From Patescibacteria group bacterium (GTDB lineage Bacteria; Patescibacteriota; Microgenomatia; UBA1406; GWC2-37-13): 64,000 bases of DNA. The notes under the pieces are model-generated. The model was not told where the DNA came from. It saw only the letters and a program-made list of their open reading frames with translations, and did no database searches. Below, piece after piece: positions 42,979 to 51,032 of this stretch. The stretch is taken from NCBI GenBank assembly GCA_023381015.1, contig JAMCTE010000012.1, positions 40,760 to 104,759 of the forward strand, written 5' to 3'. A program made the translations under genes and the position numbers. How positions within the stretch are numbered: the stretch's first letter is position 1; each line of letters begins with the position of its first letter.

Positions 42979-44157
42979 CTAATTGATGATTTCCTTAGGG
43001 ACATCTTTGAGCAGAACTCCATAGTTGAATTCTTTGGTCCAACGTCTTTTGGCGGAAAAGACGATTTCCGACAATTCTTTTTCGCCGTCCGGGTTGTTGA
43101 AGTAATTGTAATAAGCTCTCATCAGGTAGCCGCCGTTGGTCAAATACAAAAGATGTTGCCCGACTTTGTCGTTAAATTTTGGCAGTCTATCGATATCTTG
43201 ACCTCCCTGACCATGGCTGTCAACTCTATATTGCTCCCATTTGGCAACTTTCGCGAAAGTGGGTATCCTTTTGGCGAATTCGCCCATGTCGCCAACGACA
43301 TAATTATATTTCCTCAATTCGTTTAATTCTCCTACCCTGTCTGGAAAAAGTGTCGTCAATTCGTCGACCAACTCTTCAGGATACGTAATGTAGTTGGCTC
43401 CGTCATAGCCGACTGGCGCCTTTTCGCCGTCCGAAAGCCCGAAAGCCACATAACCGAGGTTCAATTCCAATTTGATGTTATTATCCTCGGCGAATTTTTT
43501 CAGAAGCAAAATGCCTTGGGTTGAGGCAACGGCGACGTCGATCGTGATCGTCCCCAGGTTGCTCAGCTTTGTTTTCTCCGCCAAAGTTTTGATGACCCCG
43601 ATGATCGTGTCGCCGGAGGCCAGACAATCCTCGACGATCCGCAGCGGCGAATTGGAGGGAGCCTTGACGACCGGATTGATGATCGTCGACAACCGGTTCT
43701 GGTATTGGAGCCTGTTATTTTCGTTATTGGGGTCTTGTGCGGCCAGCTTTGATATGCTCAAGGCTTCTTTGTTGGTTGAGCCGTGAAAAACATTAAGAGT
43801 AAGATTTTTCGTTTTACTGAAAAAAGCTAGGCTGCCGAATTTGCCCAAATAACTGCCGAGCAGTTTTTCTTTCCAACCGTTGAATTTAGGCTTTCCCTCC
43901 AAACTTTCGACAAATTGATCGGGGCTCAAATAGCTGCCTTTCATATTCTCAACCAGTTGGTCGTTCAACTCGACGAAATAGTCGCCTTCTCCGGTTTCTT
44001 CTTTGCCTTTGGAATAATAATGGACAGTTAACGGCTGTTCGCCTCGCTCTGTGAATTTTAGACTGTTATCGTGAATACGAAGAGGAACGGATTGAAGAGT
44101 TGCCAAAAACCTTTCTCCTCTTGCTTTTGCCTCTGAAGACATAGTTATTTTTGCCAT
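42979..44157 (-). CDS. Phosphoribosyltransferase-fold protein of unknown type
   Basis: About 392 residues from ATG 44157; a TTG at 44184 overlapping pyrF is possible. A PRPP-loop-like segment, RIVEDCLASGDTIIG (173-187, acidic pair Glu176-Asp177), is followed by TITIDVAVASTQGI (204-216), which parallels the strand after the PRPP loop in uracil PRTase (A-A-P-E-G-I). The remaining 250 residues match nothing I know. It follows pyrF by 23 bp, so a pyrimidine salvage or regulatory role is plausible but unproven. Confidence 0.6.
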   Translation of the reverse strand: MAKITMSSEAKARGERFLATLQSVPLRIHDNSLKFTERGEQPLTVHYYSKGKEETGEGDYFVELNDQLVENMKGSYLSPDQFVESLEGKPKFNGWKEKLLGSYLGKFGSLAFFSKTKNLTLNVFHGSTNKEALSISKLAAQDPNNENNRLQYQNRLSTIINPVVKAPSNSPLRIVEDCLASGDTIIGVIKTLAEKTKLSNLGTITIDVAVASTQGILLLKKFAEDNNIKLELNLGYVAFGLSDGEKAPVGYDGANYITYPEELVDELTTLFPDRVGELNELRKYNYVVGDMGEFAKRIPTFAKVAKWEQYRVDSHGQGGQDIDRLPKFNDKVGQHLLYLTNGGYLMRAYYNYFNNPDGEKELSEIVFSAKRRWTKEFNYGVLLKDVPKEIIN

Positions 44158-44180
44158 TTTATAAGATTTGTCTTTTCGTG

Positions 44181-44984
44181 TCAACCTATTCTGTATTTAT
44201 TGATTTCCTCTTTTAATTTATTCGCTTCTCTTCTCGGATTGTCGGAAAAAATTATGCTTCGCGACGAGTTGACAATCAATCCTTGGCCCTTTCTATTCAA
44301 TCCTGCCTTCATTGTCGCCTCGACGTCTCCTCCCTGGGCACCGATGCCGGGAACAAGAAACCACATGCCTTGACCGGTTATTTTTCTTACTTGCCTAAGT
44401 TCGTCGGGATATGTAGCCCCAACTACCAAAAGACAGTTGTCGTTTCTGTTCCACTTTTTGGCAACGTTTTCGGCGACAATTTTGTACAATTCTCTACCCT
44501 TGACCTTCAAATCCTGAAATTCTCCGGCTCCTGAATTGGAAGTCCGGCAAAGGATAATGATTCCTTTGTCCTTCATCTCTAGGAATGGGCCTATAGCCTC
44601 TGACCCTAAGTAAGGATGTAGGGTGACGGCATCGGCACCGAGGTATGTGAAAACAAATTGAACATATCCTTTGTTCGTATTGCCGATATCAGCCCTTTTG
44701 GCATCGATGATGATCGGAATTTCCGGATATTTCTTTTTCAGATAGTCACAGGTGTCTTTAAGAGCCTTTACTCCTTCATATCCTATAGATTCGTAGAAGG
44801 CAACGTTCAACTTATATGAACAAACCAAGTCGTGGGTAGCTTCAATGATGGATTTATTGAACGAAAACTGCTTCGACTCGCCGTAGCCCATTTGGCGAAG
44901 GCGGTTTGAATCACTATCCAATCCAACACAAAGTAGCGAATTATTCTTTCTCACAATCTTCTCAAGCTTTTCCTGGAATCTCAT
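44181..44984 (-). CDS. pyrF: Orotidine 5'-phosphate decarboxylase, type 2
   Basis: About 267 residues from ATG 44984 (MRFQEKLEKI); the upstream extension would overlap the SGNH gene and is not conserved. The catalytic charged cluster is IIDAKRADIGNT with Asp94, Lys96 and Asp99, in the type-2 form. LCVGLDSD and WFLVPGIGAQGGD are the phosphate and ring-binding parts. It converts OMP to UMP, the last step of the pathway encoded around it. Confidence 0.93.
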   Translation of the reverse strand: MRFQEKLEKIVRKNNSLLCVGLDSDSNRLRQMGYGESKQFSFNKSIIEATHDLVCSYKLNVAFYESIGYEGVKALKDTCDYLKKKYPEIPIIIDAKRADIGNTNKGYVQFVFTYLGADAVTLHPYLGSEAIGPFLEMKDKGIIILCRTSNSGAGEFQDLKVKGRELYKIVAENVAKKWNRNDNCLLVVGATYPDELRQVRKITGQGMWFLVPGIGAQGGDVEATMKAGLNRKGQGLIVNSSRSIIFSDNPRREANKLKEEINKYRIG

Positions 44985-45015
44985 ATTTATTTTCACTTTA
45001 ATTAAATAAAGTGGG

Positions 45016-45645
45016 TCAAATGATAAATTTGTCAATAAAAGGCTTTATCAAATCAAACATTTTTTCATGACCCAATGAGTTTGGATGAAGGCCGTCGTAG
45101 ATATATCTCAAGAAGTCCTTTGTCTCAAAAACTTCGAATAACCTGACAAAAGGAACTTTCCTCTCATCACAGACTGATCTGACAATGTCATCAAATTTCT
45201 TGATCCTTTTGTTCAAAAACGCCTCTTTGCCCCATGGATTGGTCCTTTTTTCGTCAACCGGAGTATAGCCGACAAACGAAACCTTGTTAGAATATTTTTT
45301 GGTAATTTCGCAGATCTTTTCCACGTTTTTCCTAAACTGAGCCTCAGAAGTAAACGGTTTTTTGTCAGAAAACCTTAGTCTTGAATCATTAGTCCCTGCA
45401 CTGACCAAGATGACAGTTTCCGGATAAAATAGCCTGGCTTTGATCTCGGGTTCGATTCTTTTTAGAAGATCGCTCGTCATATCTCCGGGAATGCCCAAGT
45501 TAAAAACATGGCCATGAAGTTCGCTCTGGTTTGCTAGAATTTTTTTGATGACGTGAAGCCTAAGTCTATTTGCCCAACCGCCCAATACGTCCCAGTTGCC
45601 ATGGGTGGTGCTGGCGCCAAATATAAGGATTTGGAACTTCTTCAT
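45016..45645 (-). CDS. SGNH/GDSL-type hydrolase
   Basis: 209 residues. The four SGNH blocks are visible: Ser12 in IFGASTTHGNW, Gly in NLGIPGD, Asn in AGTNDSR and the Asp/His pair in YDGLHPNSLGHE. No signal peptide, so it is cytoplasmic. The family cleaves esters (lipid, acyl or acetyl groups). It sits between a pyrE-like gene (7 bp) and pyrF inside the pyrimidine run, without an obvious biochemical reason. Confidence 0.88.
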   Translation of the reverse strand: MKKFQILIFGASTTHGNWDVLGGWANRLRLHVIKKILANQSELHGHVFNLGIPGDMTSDLLKRIEPEIKARLFYPETVILVSAGTNDSRLRFSDKKPFTSEAQFRKNVEKICEITKKYSNKVSFVGYTPVDEKRTNPWGKEAFLNKRIKKFDDIVRSVCDERKVPFVRLFEVFETKDFLRYIYDGLHPNSLGHEKMFDLIKPFIDKFII

Positions 45646-45652
45646 TAATTAA

Positions 45653-46267
45653 TTATATATAAGAAGCAATTCTTTTACTTTCAAAATATTTTTTTGCGAC
45701 GTTAAGCTGAATCGGTGAGATTTTCCCGGTTTCAAACAGTCTGACGAATATATCATTTAAAGAGATCAAAGCTTCACAATTGAAGCCTCTTTTACGGATC
45801 TCCTCTATTCTCCCCGCTACCCTATCGACCAAAACATATAGTCCAACGACCGTTAATCCGCTACCTTCCAATCTTCCTAAAAGTTGCAAACTATCTATCG
45901 GATCTCTCACTTCTTCGTCGACAACGATTACTTTTTGACCGGGTAAATAACTTCCTTCGATCAATTTCTCCATTCCATATTTTTTTCTTTCTCCTCTTAT
46001 AAAAATCATCGGCCAGTTATATTTTAAAGAAATTGTCGTTGCTAAAGGAATATCCGTATATGGACCGGCGATCAGATCAAAAGTTTCCTTTTTTATTGAA
46101 GACCAAAGCAGCTTGGCTGTATATTGGAGAATTTTTGGCTGGGAAGTAAGATATTGCAACTTGATGGCATAAGGCATCCTGTTTTCATTTTTACCTTTTG
46201 GAAGATCAATCGCTCCCGATTGATAAAGTAAATCGATTAGCTTTTGTTTTGATCTTATGTCTATCAT
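45653..46267 (-). CDS. Divergent PyrE paralogue with altered PRPP and catalytic loops
   Basis: 204 residues, clearly homologous to the two pyrE genes upstream (PLATTISLKYNWPMIFIRGE, then KKYGMEKLIEGSYLPGQ). The PRPP motif is VIVVDEEVRDPIDS instead of VVVIDDVISDGAS, so the second acidic residue is Glu and the small Gly/Ser end is lost. The catalytic R-K-E has become R-G-E. Likely inactive in orotate transfer, or specific for another base, or a regulatory or structural partner of the other two. It lies 2 bp after the second pyrE. Confidence 0.75.
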   Translation of the reverse strand: MIDIRSKQKLIDLLYQSGAIDLPKGKNENRMPYAIKLQYLTSQPKILQYTAKLLWSSIKKETFDLIAGPYTDIPLATTISLKYNWPMIFIRGERKKYGMEKLIEGSYLPGQKVIVVDEEVRDPIDSLQLLGRLEGSGLTVVGLYVLVDRVAGRIEEIRKRGFNCEALISLNDIFVRLFETGKISPIQLNVAKKYFESKRIASYI

Positions 46268-46269
46268 AT

Positions 46270-46932
46270 TTATTTACTGGCAATTTTCTGCTTTTGTGAA
46301 TTTTTACTTTCAACATTTGATGATGTCTTGATTATGAACTTTTGGCACTCTGTAAGCTGTTCATAACTTATTCTTCCGTGTCTATATAAAACTTCCAAAA
46401 CTTCTTCCATATTGGTAATCGCAATGCAGTGATAACCTTTTTTCTGTACTGCCTGTACTCCGCCCTGTCCCCGATCCAAAAGCACGACGACTTGACTGAC
46501 CACGAGCCCGACATCCTCAATCGGTTTAATCGTCTCAAATTTTGAAGCCCCATCTGAAATAACGTCGTCGATGACCACGACATATTGTCCTTTGTGATAG
46601 ACCCCCTCTATTAGTTTCTTTTTTCCATAGTCTTTAGCTTCTTTTCTCATAAAAATGAGCGGCCTGTTATATCGCAAAGAAATCGCCGTTGAAATAGGCA
46701 ATGCCGCATAAGGAACGCCGGCAATAAGATCAAACGGTTTTAGCCTTATTTTTTCCCACAGCACGTCGCTGACTAACTCCAAAAGGTGAGGGAAAGTAAC
46801 CAACATACGAAGATCAATATAGTAAGGACTCATTATTCCGGATTTAAGCTTGAATTGGCCAAAATCAATTATACGTACTTCATGAAGATCAAGAATCATC
46901 TTTTCTTTCATCTTAGAGTCAAAGATGTTCAT
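46270..46932 (-). CDS. pyrE: Orotate phosphoribosyltransferase, copy 2
   Basis: 220 residues. KSGIMSPYYIDLRMLV and GVPYAALPISTAIS bind orotate and phosphate, FMRKEAKDYGKKKLIEG is the flexible catalytic loop and VVVIDDVISDGASK the PRPP loop, all intact. The pattern resembles the OPRT half of eukaryotic UMP synthase. It joins orotate to PRPP to give OMP for PyrF. A 20-residue polar C-terminal tail is not shared with its neighbours. Confidence 0.88.
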   Translation of the reverse strand: MNIFDSKMKEKMILDLHEVRIIDFGQFKLKSGIMSPYYIDLRMLVTFPHLLELVSDVLWEKIRLKPFDLIAGVPYAALPISTAISLRYNRPLIFMRKEAKDYGKKKLIEGVYHKGQYVVVIDDVISDGASKFETIKPIEDVGLVVSQVVVLLDRGQGGVQAVQKKGYHCIAITNMEEVLEVLYRHGRISYEQLTECQKFIIKTSSNVESKNSQKQKIASK

Positions 46933-46984
46933 ATATTTTGGATTAGCGTATTTTAACAGTATTTTTTTGTTTTTTCAAGGTCTT

Positions 46985-47608
46985 TTATACGTGACCTGTT
47001 TTCATAAACTTTACAGTTTCTTCGACTTGTTTTTTGGAAATCAATCCATGGCTTGACAGTATCTTCGTCACCTCTGACATATTGTATATTGAAGTCAAGC
47101 GACAACCATATACTTCATTTCTCATGTCGGTTTGTTTCCGCCTGTCAAGAAGCACTAAAACATCTGTCACCTTTAGTCCGTTATTGTTTAAAACCCCTAA
47201 AGTTTCTTCTTTGCTTTTACCGTCGGAAATAACATCATCAAGTAAAACTGCCGTCTGACCTGACCGAAAAACACCTTCGATTTCTTTCTTTTTTCCGTAA
47301 GACTTTTGTTCTTTGCGGACAAACACCATCGGTCGATTATATTTATAAGAAATAATTGTCGCCAAAGGAATGGCTGCATACGGAACACCAACCAAGACGT
47401 CAAACTGCATCAACCGAAGCTCTTCCCAAAAAACATCGGCAACGACTTCCAAAAGATAAGGATAAGAAACCAAAAGCCTTAAATCCAAATAATAAGGGGA
47501 GATTATTCCGGATTTTAATTTGAAACGGCCAAATTCAATGGCTTTGATCCGAAAAAGTTCCAAGACCAAGCGTTCTTTTGATGGCAAATCTTTATATATG
47601 CTTTTCAT
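46985..47608 (-). CDS. pyrE: Orotate phosphoribosyltransferase, copy 1
   Basis: 207 residues. KSGIISPYYLDLRLLV, GVPYAAIPLATIIS, FVRKEQKSYGKKKEIEG and AVLLDDVISDGKSK are all intact, so this is a complete OPRT. It differs from copy 2 throughout, which suggests an old duplication rather than a recent one. It follows the aspartase gene by 5 bp and is 52 bp upstream of copy 2. It may form a heteromer with copy 2 or with the degenerate third copy. Confidence 0.88.
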   Translation of the reverse strand: MKSIYKDLPSKERLVLELFRIKAIEFGRFKLKSGIISPYYLDLRLLVSYPYLLEVVADVFWEELRLMQFDVLVGVPYAAIPLATIISYKYNRPMVFVRKEQKSYGKKKEIEGVFRSGQTAVLLDDVISDGKSKEETLGVLNNNGLKVTDVLVLLDRRKQTDMRNEVYGCRLTSIYNMSEVTKILSSHGLISKKQVEETVKFMKTGHV

Positions 47609-47613
47609 AAAAA

Positions 47614-48900
47614 TTAAATTAATAACTTATTGAATTCTTTCTCTGTCAGCAACTTCTTTTCCAAAACAACCTGCCTTAGTGTTTTTCCTGTCGCAACGGC
47701 TTCTTTGACGATCTTGGATACCGTATCGTAACCCAATTTAGGCGATAGCAAAGTCGCATAGGCGGTCGACTTCTCCAACAACTCAAGACATCTTTTTTCG
47801 TTGACGACGATTTTTTTGATGCCGCGGTCGGCAAATAACCTAAGGCCTGAATCGACGATTTTCAACATGGTAATCAACGAGTCGGCAATCGCCGGAAGCA
47901 TCACCCCGAGCTCTAGGTGGGAATTTTCGGCGGCGTGATGGATCGTCGTATTCCTGCCGTCGACCTGGAAATAGATCTGGTTCATCGTCTCGCAGATAAC
48001 CGGATTGACTTTGCCCGGCATGATTGAGGACCCTTGCTGCATTTCCTGAAAGGAAATCTCCCCTATTCCTCCCTTTGGTCCGCTGCTCATGAATCTCAAG
48101 TCGGCCGCCATCTTGCTGATATCGAGACACAAAAGGTTGACCGAAGAGGAAAGCTGGCAAAAATCCGTGTCTGAAGACGTACCTGACATGAGATTTTTTA
48201 ACGGTTTCAATTCTTTTATCCCGGCGATTTTTTTCAATTCCGCATAAACCGTCTCCAAGTAAACTTTTGGAGCATTAATCGAATTCCCGACCGCCGTCCC
48301 TCCCAAATTCAATTCGTAGAAATATTTCAAAGAATCCTCGATTCTTTTTTTATCCCTTTTTAGAATGTCGGCATAAGATTGGAATTCCGCTCCCAGGGTC
48401 GTCGGAACGGCATCCTGCATGTGCGTCCTGCCGAGCTTCTTGACGCTTTTGCACTCCTTCGCCCGTGCCTCGATCACTTTAATTAAATAAAGTAGGTTTT
48501 GCAAAAGCCTCTTCGTCAATTTGATGCCGGCGATCTTTAGCGCCGACGGATTGACGTCGTTCGTTGACTGGCTGGCGTTGACCTGGTCGTTCGGATGAAC
48601 TCCGGCAAGATTGGCGACCACTTCGTTGACGTTCATGTTGACTGATGTCCCGGCTCCTCCGTGAAGACCTTTGACGACAAACTGACCGTTGTATTTTCCG
48701 GACAAGATATCGTCGCAGGCTTTGATTATTTTCCTGGATTGTTCCGGGGAAATTTTTCCGGCTTTGAAGTTGGCGACAGCCGCGGCTTTCTTGATCAAGA
48801 CAACAGCCTGATAAAACTCCAGATGAGCCAAAGGATAATCAAACGGGAAGTTCTCAATCGCAGCTTTGGTTTGCGGGCCGTATAAAATCCTGTTTTGCAT
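47614..48900 (-). CDS. aspA: Aspartate ammonia-lyase (aspartase/fumarase superfamily)
   Basis: 428 residues, about 40 shorter than E. coli AspA, mostly at the N-terminus. ENFPFD, GGAGTSVNMNVNEVVAN, NASQSTNDVNPSA, GRTHMQDAVPTTLGAEF and the catalytic loop GSSIMPGKVNPVICE fit aspartase better than class II fumarase (Q-S-T-N-D). It would convert aspartate to fumarate and ammonia. Inside a pyrimidine cluster this could feed ammonia towards carbamoyl phosphate and fumarate to the FrdAB-like pair. Fumarase or another superfamily activity cannot be excluded. Confidence 0.75.
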   Translation of the reverse strand: MQNRILYGPQTKAAIENFPFDYPLAHLEFYQAVVLIKKAAAVANFKAGKISPEQSRKIIKACDDILSGKYNGQFVVKGLHGGAGTSVNMNVNEVVANLAGVHPNDQVNASQSTNDVNPSALKIAGIKLTKRLLQNLLYLIKVIEARAKECKSVKKLGRTHMQDAVPTTLGAEFQSYADILKRDKKRIEDSLKYFYELNLGGTAVGNSINAPKVYLETVYAELKKIAGIKELKPLKNLMSGTSSDTDFCQLSSSVNLLCLDISKMAADLRFMSSGPKGGIGEISFQEMQQGSSIMPGKVNPVICETMNQIYFQVDGRNTTIHHAAENSHLELGVMLPAIADSLITMLKIVDSGLRLFADRGIKKIVVNEKRCLELLEKSTAYATLLSPKLGYDTVSKIVKEAVATGKTLRQVVLEKKLLTEKEFNKLLI

Positions 48901-48916
48901 TCTATTTAATATTTAT

Positions 48917-48991
48917 GTCATCCCTGCGGAGGCAGGGATCCAGACTCAAAAAAGACATTTTAGACTGGATTCCGGCCTACGCCGGAATGAC
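48917..48991 (+). repeat. Dispersed palindromic repeat, copy B
   Basis: 75 bp from GTCATCCCTG to GGAATGAC. The left hairpin CCCTGC-GGAG-GCAGGG is perfect here and the right hairpin is TTCCGGC-CTAC-GCCGGAA. It fills the gap between pyrC and aspA and may act as a transcript end or stability element. Confidence 0.75.
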
Positions 48992-49001
48992 AACAAAATT
49001 A

Positions 49002-50366
49002 TTAATGGTTAATCCATTTACCATTTGCCCTACTAACTATTTTTCCATTATTATAGACTAATTCTCCCCTGACAAATGTCATGATTGGTCTGCCCAATAA
49101 TTTCATTCCCTCGAAAGCCGACCAACCGCATTTGGAAAACAAGTCTTCCTTTTTTACAGTCCAGTGATTTTTAGTATCGATGATCGAAAAATCAGCATCA
49201 TTCCCGACCCTTATTTCACCTTTTCCTTTTAAATTAAAGATTTCTGCTGGTCTCTTTGAGGAATGAATGGCAATTCTTCTTAATCCTTCTTCTAAAGTAT
49301 TTTTTCCGAATTTTTTTAGCCAGCCGGTGATCGCCGCCGGCATGGCTTCCTGGATATCAGGAGTGCCGGACTGGGCTTTCCACACATCTGGCTGGCTCTT
49401 TGTTTCCCTCGGATGAGGAGTGTGCTCCGAACACAAAACATCTATCCTTCCGTCGTGAAAAAGCTGCCAGACCGCCTGTTGATTTTCCGGCGATCGGACA
49501 GCCGGCGCCACTTTGATCTTGTTGCCGTATTTTTTATAGTCGTCGGTATTAAAAGACAGCTGATAACCGACTAATTCCCCATAAACGGTTTGCCCCCTGG
49601 TTTTTGCGGCGGCGACCAACGCAAATTCCTCCGGAGTTGACATGTGAAGGATATAAAGGCGGAAACCCTTGTATCCCGACGCTAGAGCGATAGCCCGGGC
49701 GGCGGCCGAAGCGACAACCGTTGTCGGGCGGATTTCACTCCACAAAGCCGCATCGCTCCTGCCGGTTTTTTTGAACTCCCGGTTATAATAATTGATTAAC
49801 CACTGGTCTTCGGCGTGGACGGCGAGAAGGATCTTCCTTTTTGAACAAATGTCCATTACTTTATTTAAAGTTAAATCATCAGGAATGGTAGTCGGCACCG
49901 TTTCATGACCGGCCATAAAGACTTTCACTCCGACAATATCTTTGGCGCTGACTTTTTTTAACTCGTCTAATTTGTCGGATGAAACTCCCATGAAAAATGC
50001 ATAGTCGATGAAGCTTCTTTTCGGATAAATCTTGTTTATTTTATCCTTTAATAAGGAGACTGTGACCGTCGGCGGCTTGGTATTGGGCATGTCAAGAATA
50101 GACGTAAATCCGCCCGCTGCGGCCGCCGACGTACCGTGCGGCACGTCTTCGCGGTCTTCAAAACCGGGTTCCCTCAAATGTCCGTGAACCTCGACCAGTC
50201 CCGGCATAAGATATCGGCCTTTAGCATCGATGACTTCGCCTTTAAAGCCAGCGGCTTTCTCCTGAGTTATTTTTTCAATCTTTCCTTTTTCATCTATGAC
50301 AACGTTTCCCAAAAATACTTTTTCCGGCGTCACGATTCTTGCATTTTTGACGAGTCGTTTCTTCAT
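49002..50366 (-). CDS. pyrC: Dihydroorotase, class I
   Basis: 454 residues. Metal-binding EVHGHLREPG has His61 and His63, then GVKVF (bridging lysine), AVHAEDQ, ILHMSTPEE and CSEHTPHPRE. The last differs from the usual T-D-H-A-P-H in having Glu for the catalytic aspartate. It closes carbamoyl-aspartate to dihydroorotate in the cytoplasm. It begins 5 bp after the iron-sulfur gene, so FrdB-like and PyrC production are coupled. Hydantoinase or allantoinase relatives are possible, but context favours PyrC. Confidence 0.85.
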   Translation of the reverse strand: MKKRLVKNARIVTPEKVFLGNVVIDEKGKIEKITQEKAAGFKGEVIDAKGRYLMPGLVEVHGHLREPGFEDREDVPHGTSAAAAGGFTSILDMPNTKPPTVTVSLLKDKINKIYPKRSFIDYAFFMGVSSDKLDELKKVSAKDIVGVKVFMAGHETVPTTIPDDLTLNKVMDICSKRKILLAVHAEDQWLINYYNREFKKTGRSDAALWSEIRPTTVVASAAARAIALASGYKGFRLYILHMSTPEEFALVAAAKTRGQTVYGELVGYQLSFNTDDYKKYGNKIKVAPAVRSPENQQAVWQLFHDGRIDVLCSEHTPHPRETKSQPDVWKAQSGTPDIQEAMPAAITGWLKKFGKNTLEEGLRRIAIHSSKRPAEIFNLKGKGEIRVGNDADFSIIDTKNHWTVKKEDLFSKCGWSAFEGMKLLGRPIMTFVRGELVYNNGKIVSRANGKWINH

Positions 50367-50371
50367 ATGGA

Positions 50372-51030
50372 CTAGGCTTTAACAATATAGATTGCTTTAT
50401 CGATGGGAATTCCCCGCGGACAGATTTTTGACAGTCTTTCCCCCAGTTCGACCGTGTAACCTTTTACTTTGCTTTTGACGGAAACGGTTTTTCTTTTCAG
50501 GCCGTCGCGCGGATCGGTGACGAATCTGGCGATTTTAACCAGAGACATCGGATCCAGATGATCGCCTTTTTCCATGATTTCCGGCGCACCGGCGATGCAG
50601 CAACCGCATTCGATGCACTTCCTGAAAGGCTTGGACTCGTTGGCCTTCGCTCTTGTCACCCGGACGTTGTGAATCTTACTCAGGAACGGCTTGATCTTCA
50701 GATATCGATCGAGGACCGGTTCGAGATTAACGATCAAATCTTTTTCGATGGGAAAATTGGCTAGAGGCTCTATGACCTGTTTTTTTCAGACTGCCGTCGA
50801 TCTATCGAACATGACAGCACCGGCCTGCCGTTCAGCATCACTCCGCAAGTGCCGCAGATCCCCTGACGGCATTCGTAACGGAAAGCCAGCGTTGCGTCAA
50901 GTTCATTGTGAATATAGTTGACTACGTCCAATACGGTCATTCCTTTTAGGAACGGAACCGAATACTCCTGGTATTTGGGTTTGAGTTTCTTTTTGGAATT
51001 ATATCTAAGGACGGCAAATTTGATATTCAT
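50372..51030 (-). CDS. Fumarate reductase/succinate dehydrogenase-like iron-sulfur subunit, split by a -1 frameshift
   Basis: ATG 51030 opens an 86-codon frame with the [2Fe-2S] cysteines Cys54, Cys59, Cys62 and Cys74 (YECRQGICGTCGVML, then GRPVLSC). It would stop at 50770. A -1 shift at A-AAA-AAC (50785-50779) joins it to QVIEPLANFPIEKDLIVNLE, normal SdhB sequence, giving about 219 residues to 50372. The C-terminal half has C-x2-C-x-C-C and one more Cys (KICPRGI), fewer than standard FrdB. It is next to the flavoprotein gene. Either programmed shifting, a mutation, or an assembly error in the seven-A run. Confidence 0.7.
50779..50785 (-). other. Candidate -1 ribosomal slippery heptamer
   Basis: A-AAA-AAC in the zero frame of the iron-sulfur gene, followed three codons later (AGG TCA TAG) by the zero-frame stop at 50770-50772. 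It fits the X-XXY-YYZ rule for simultaneous slippage of two tRNAs. Only a weak inverted repeat (TAGAG-C-CTCTA) follows. Confidence 0.45.
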
Positions 51031-51032
51031 GA

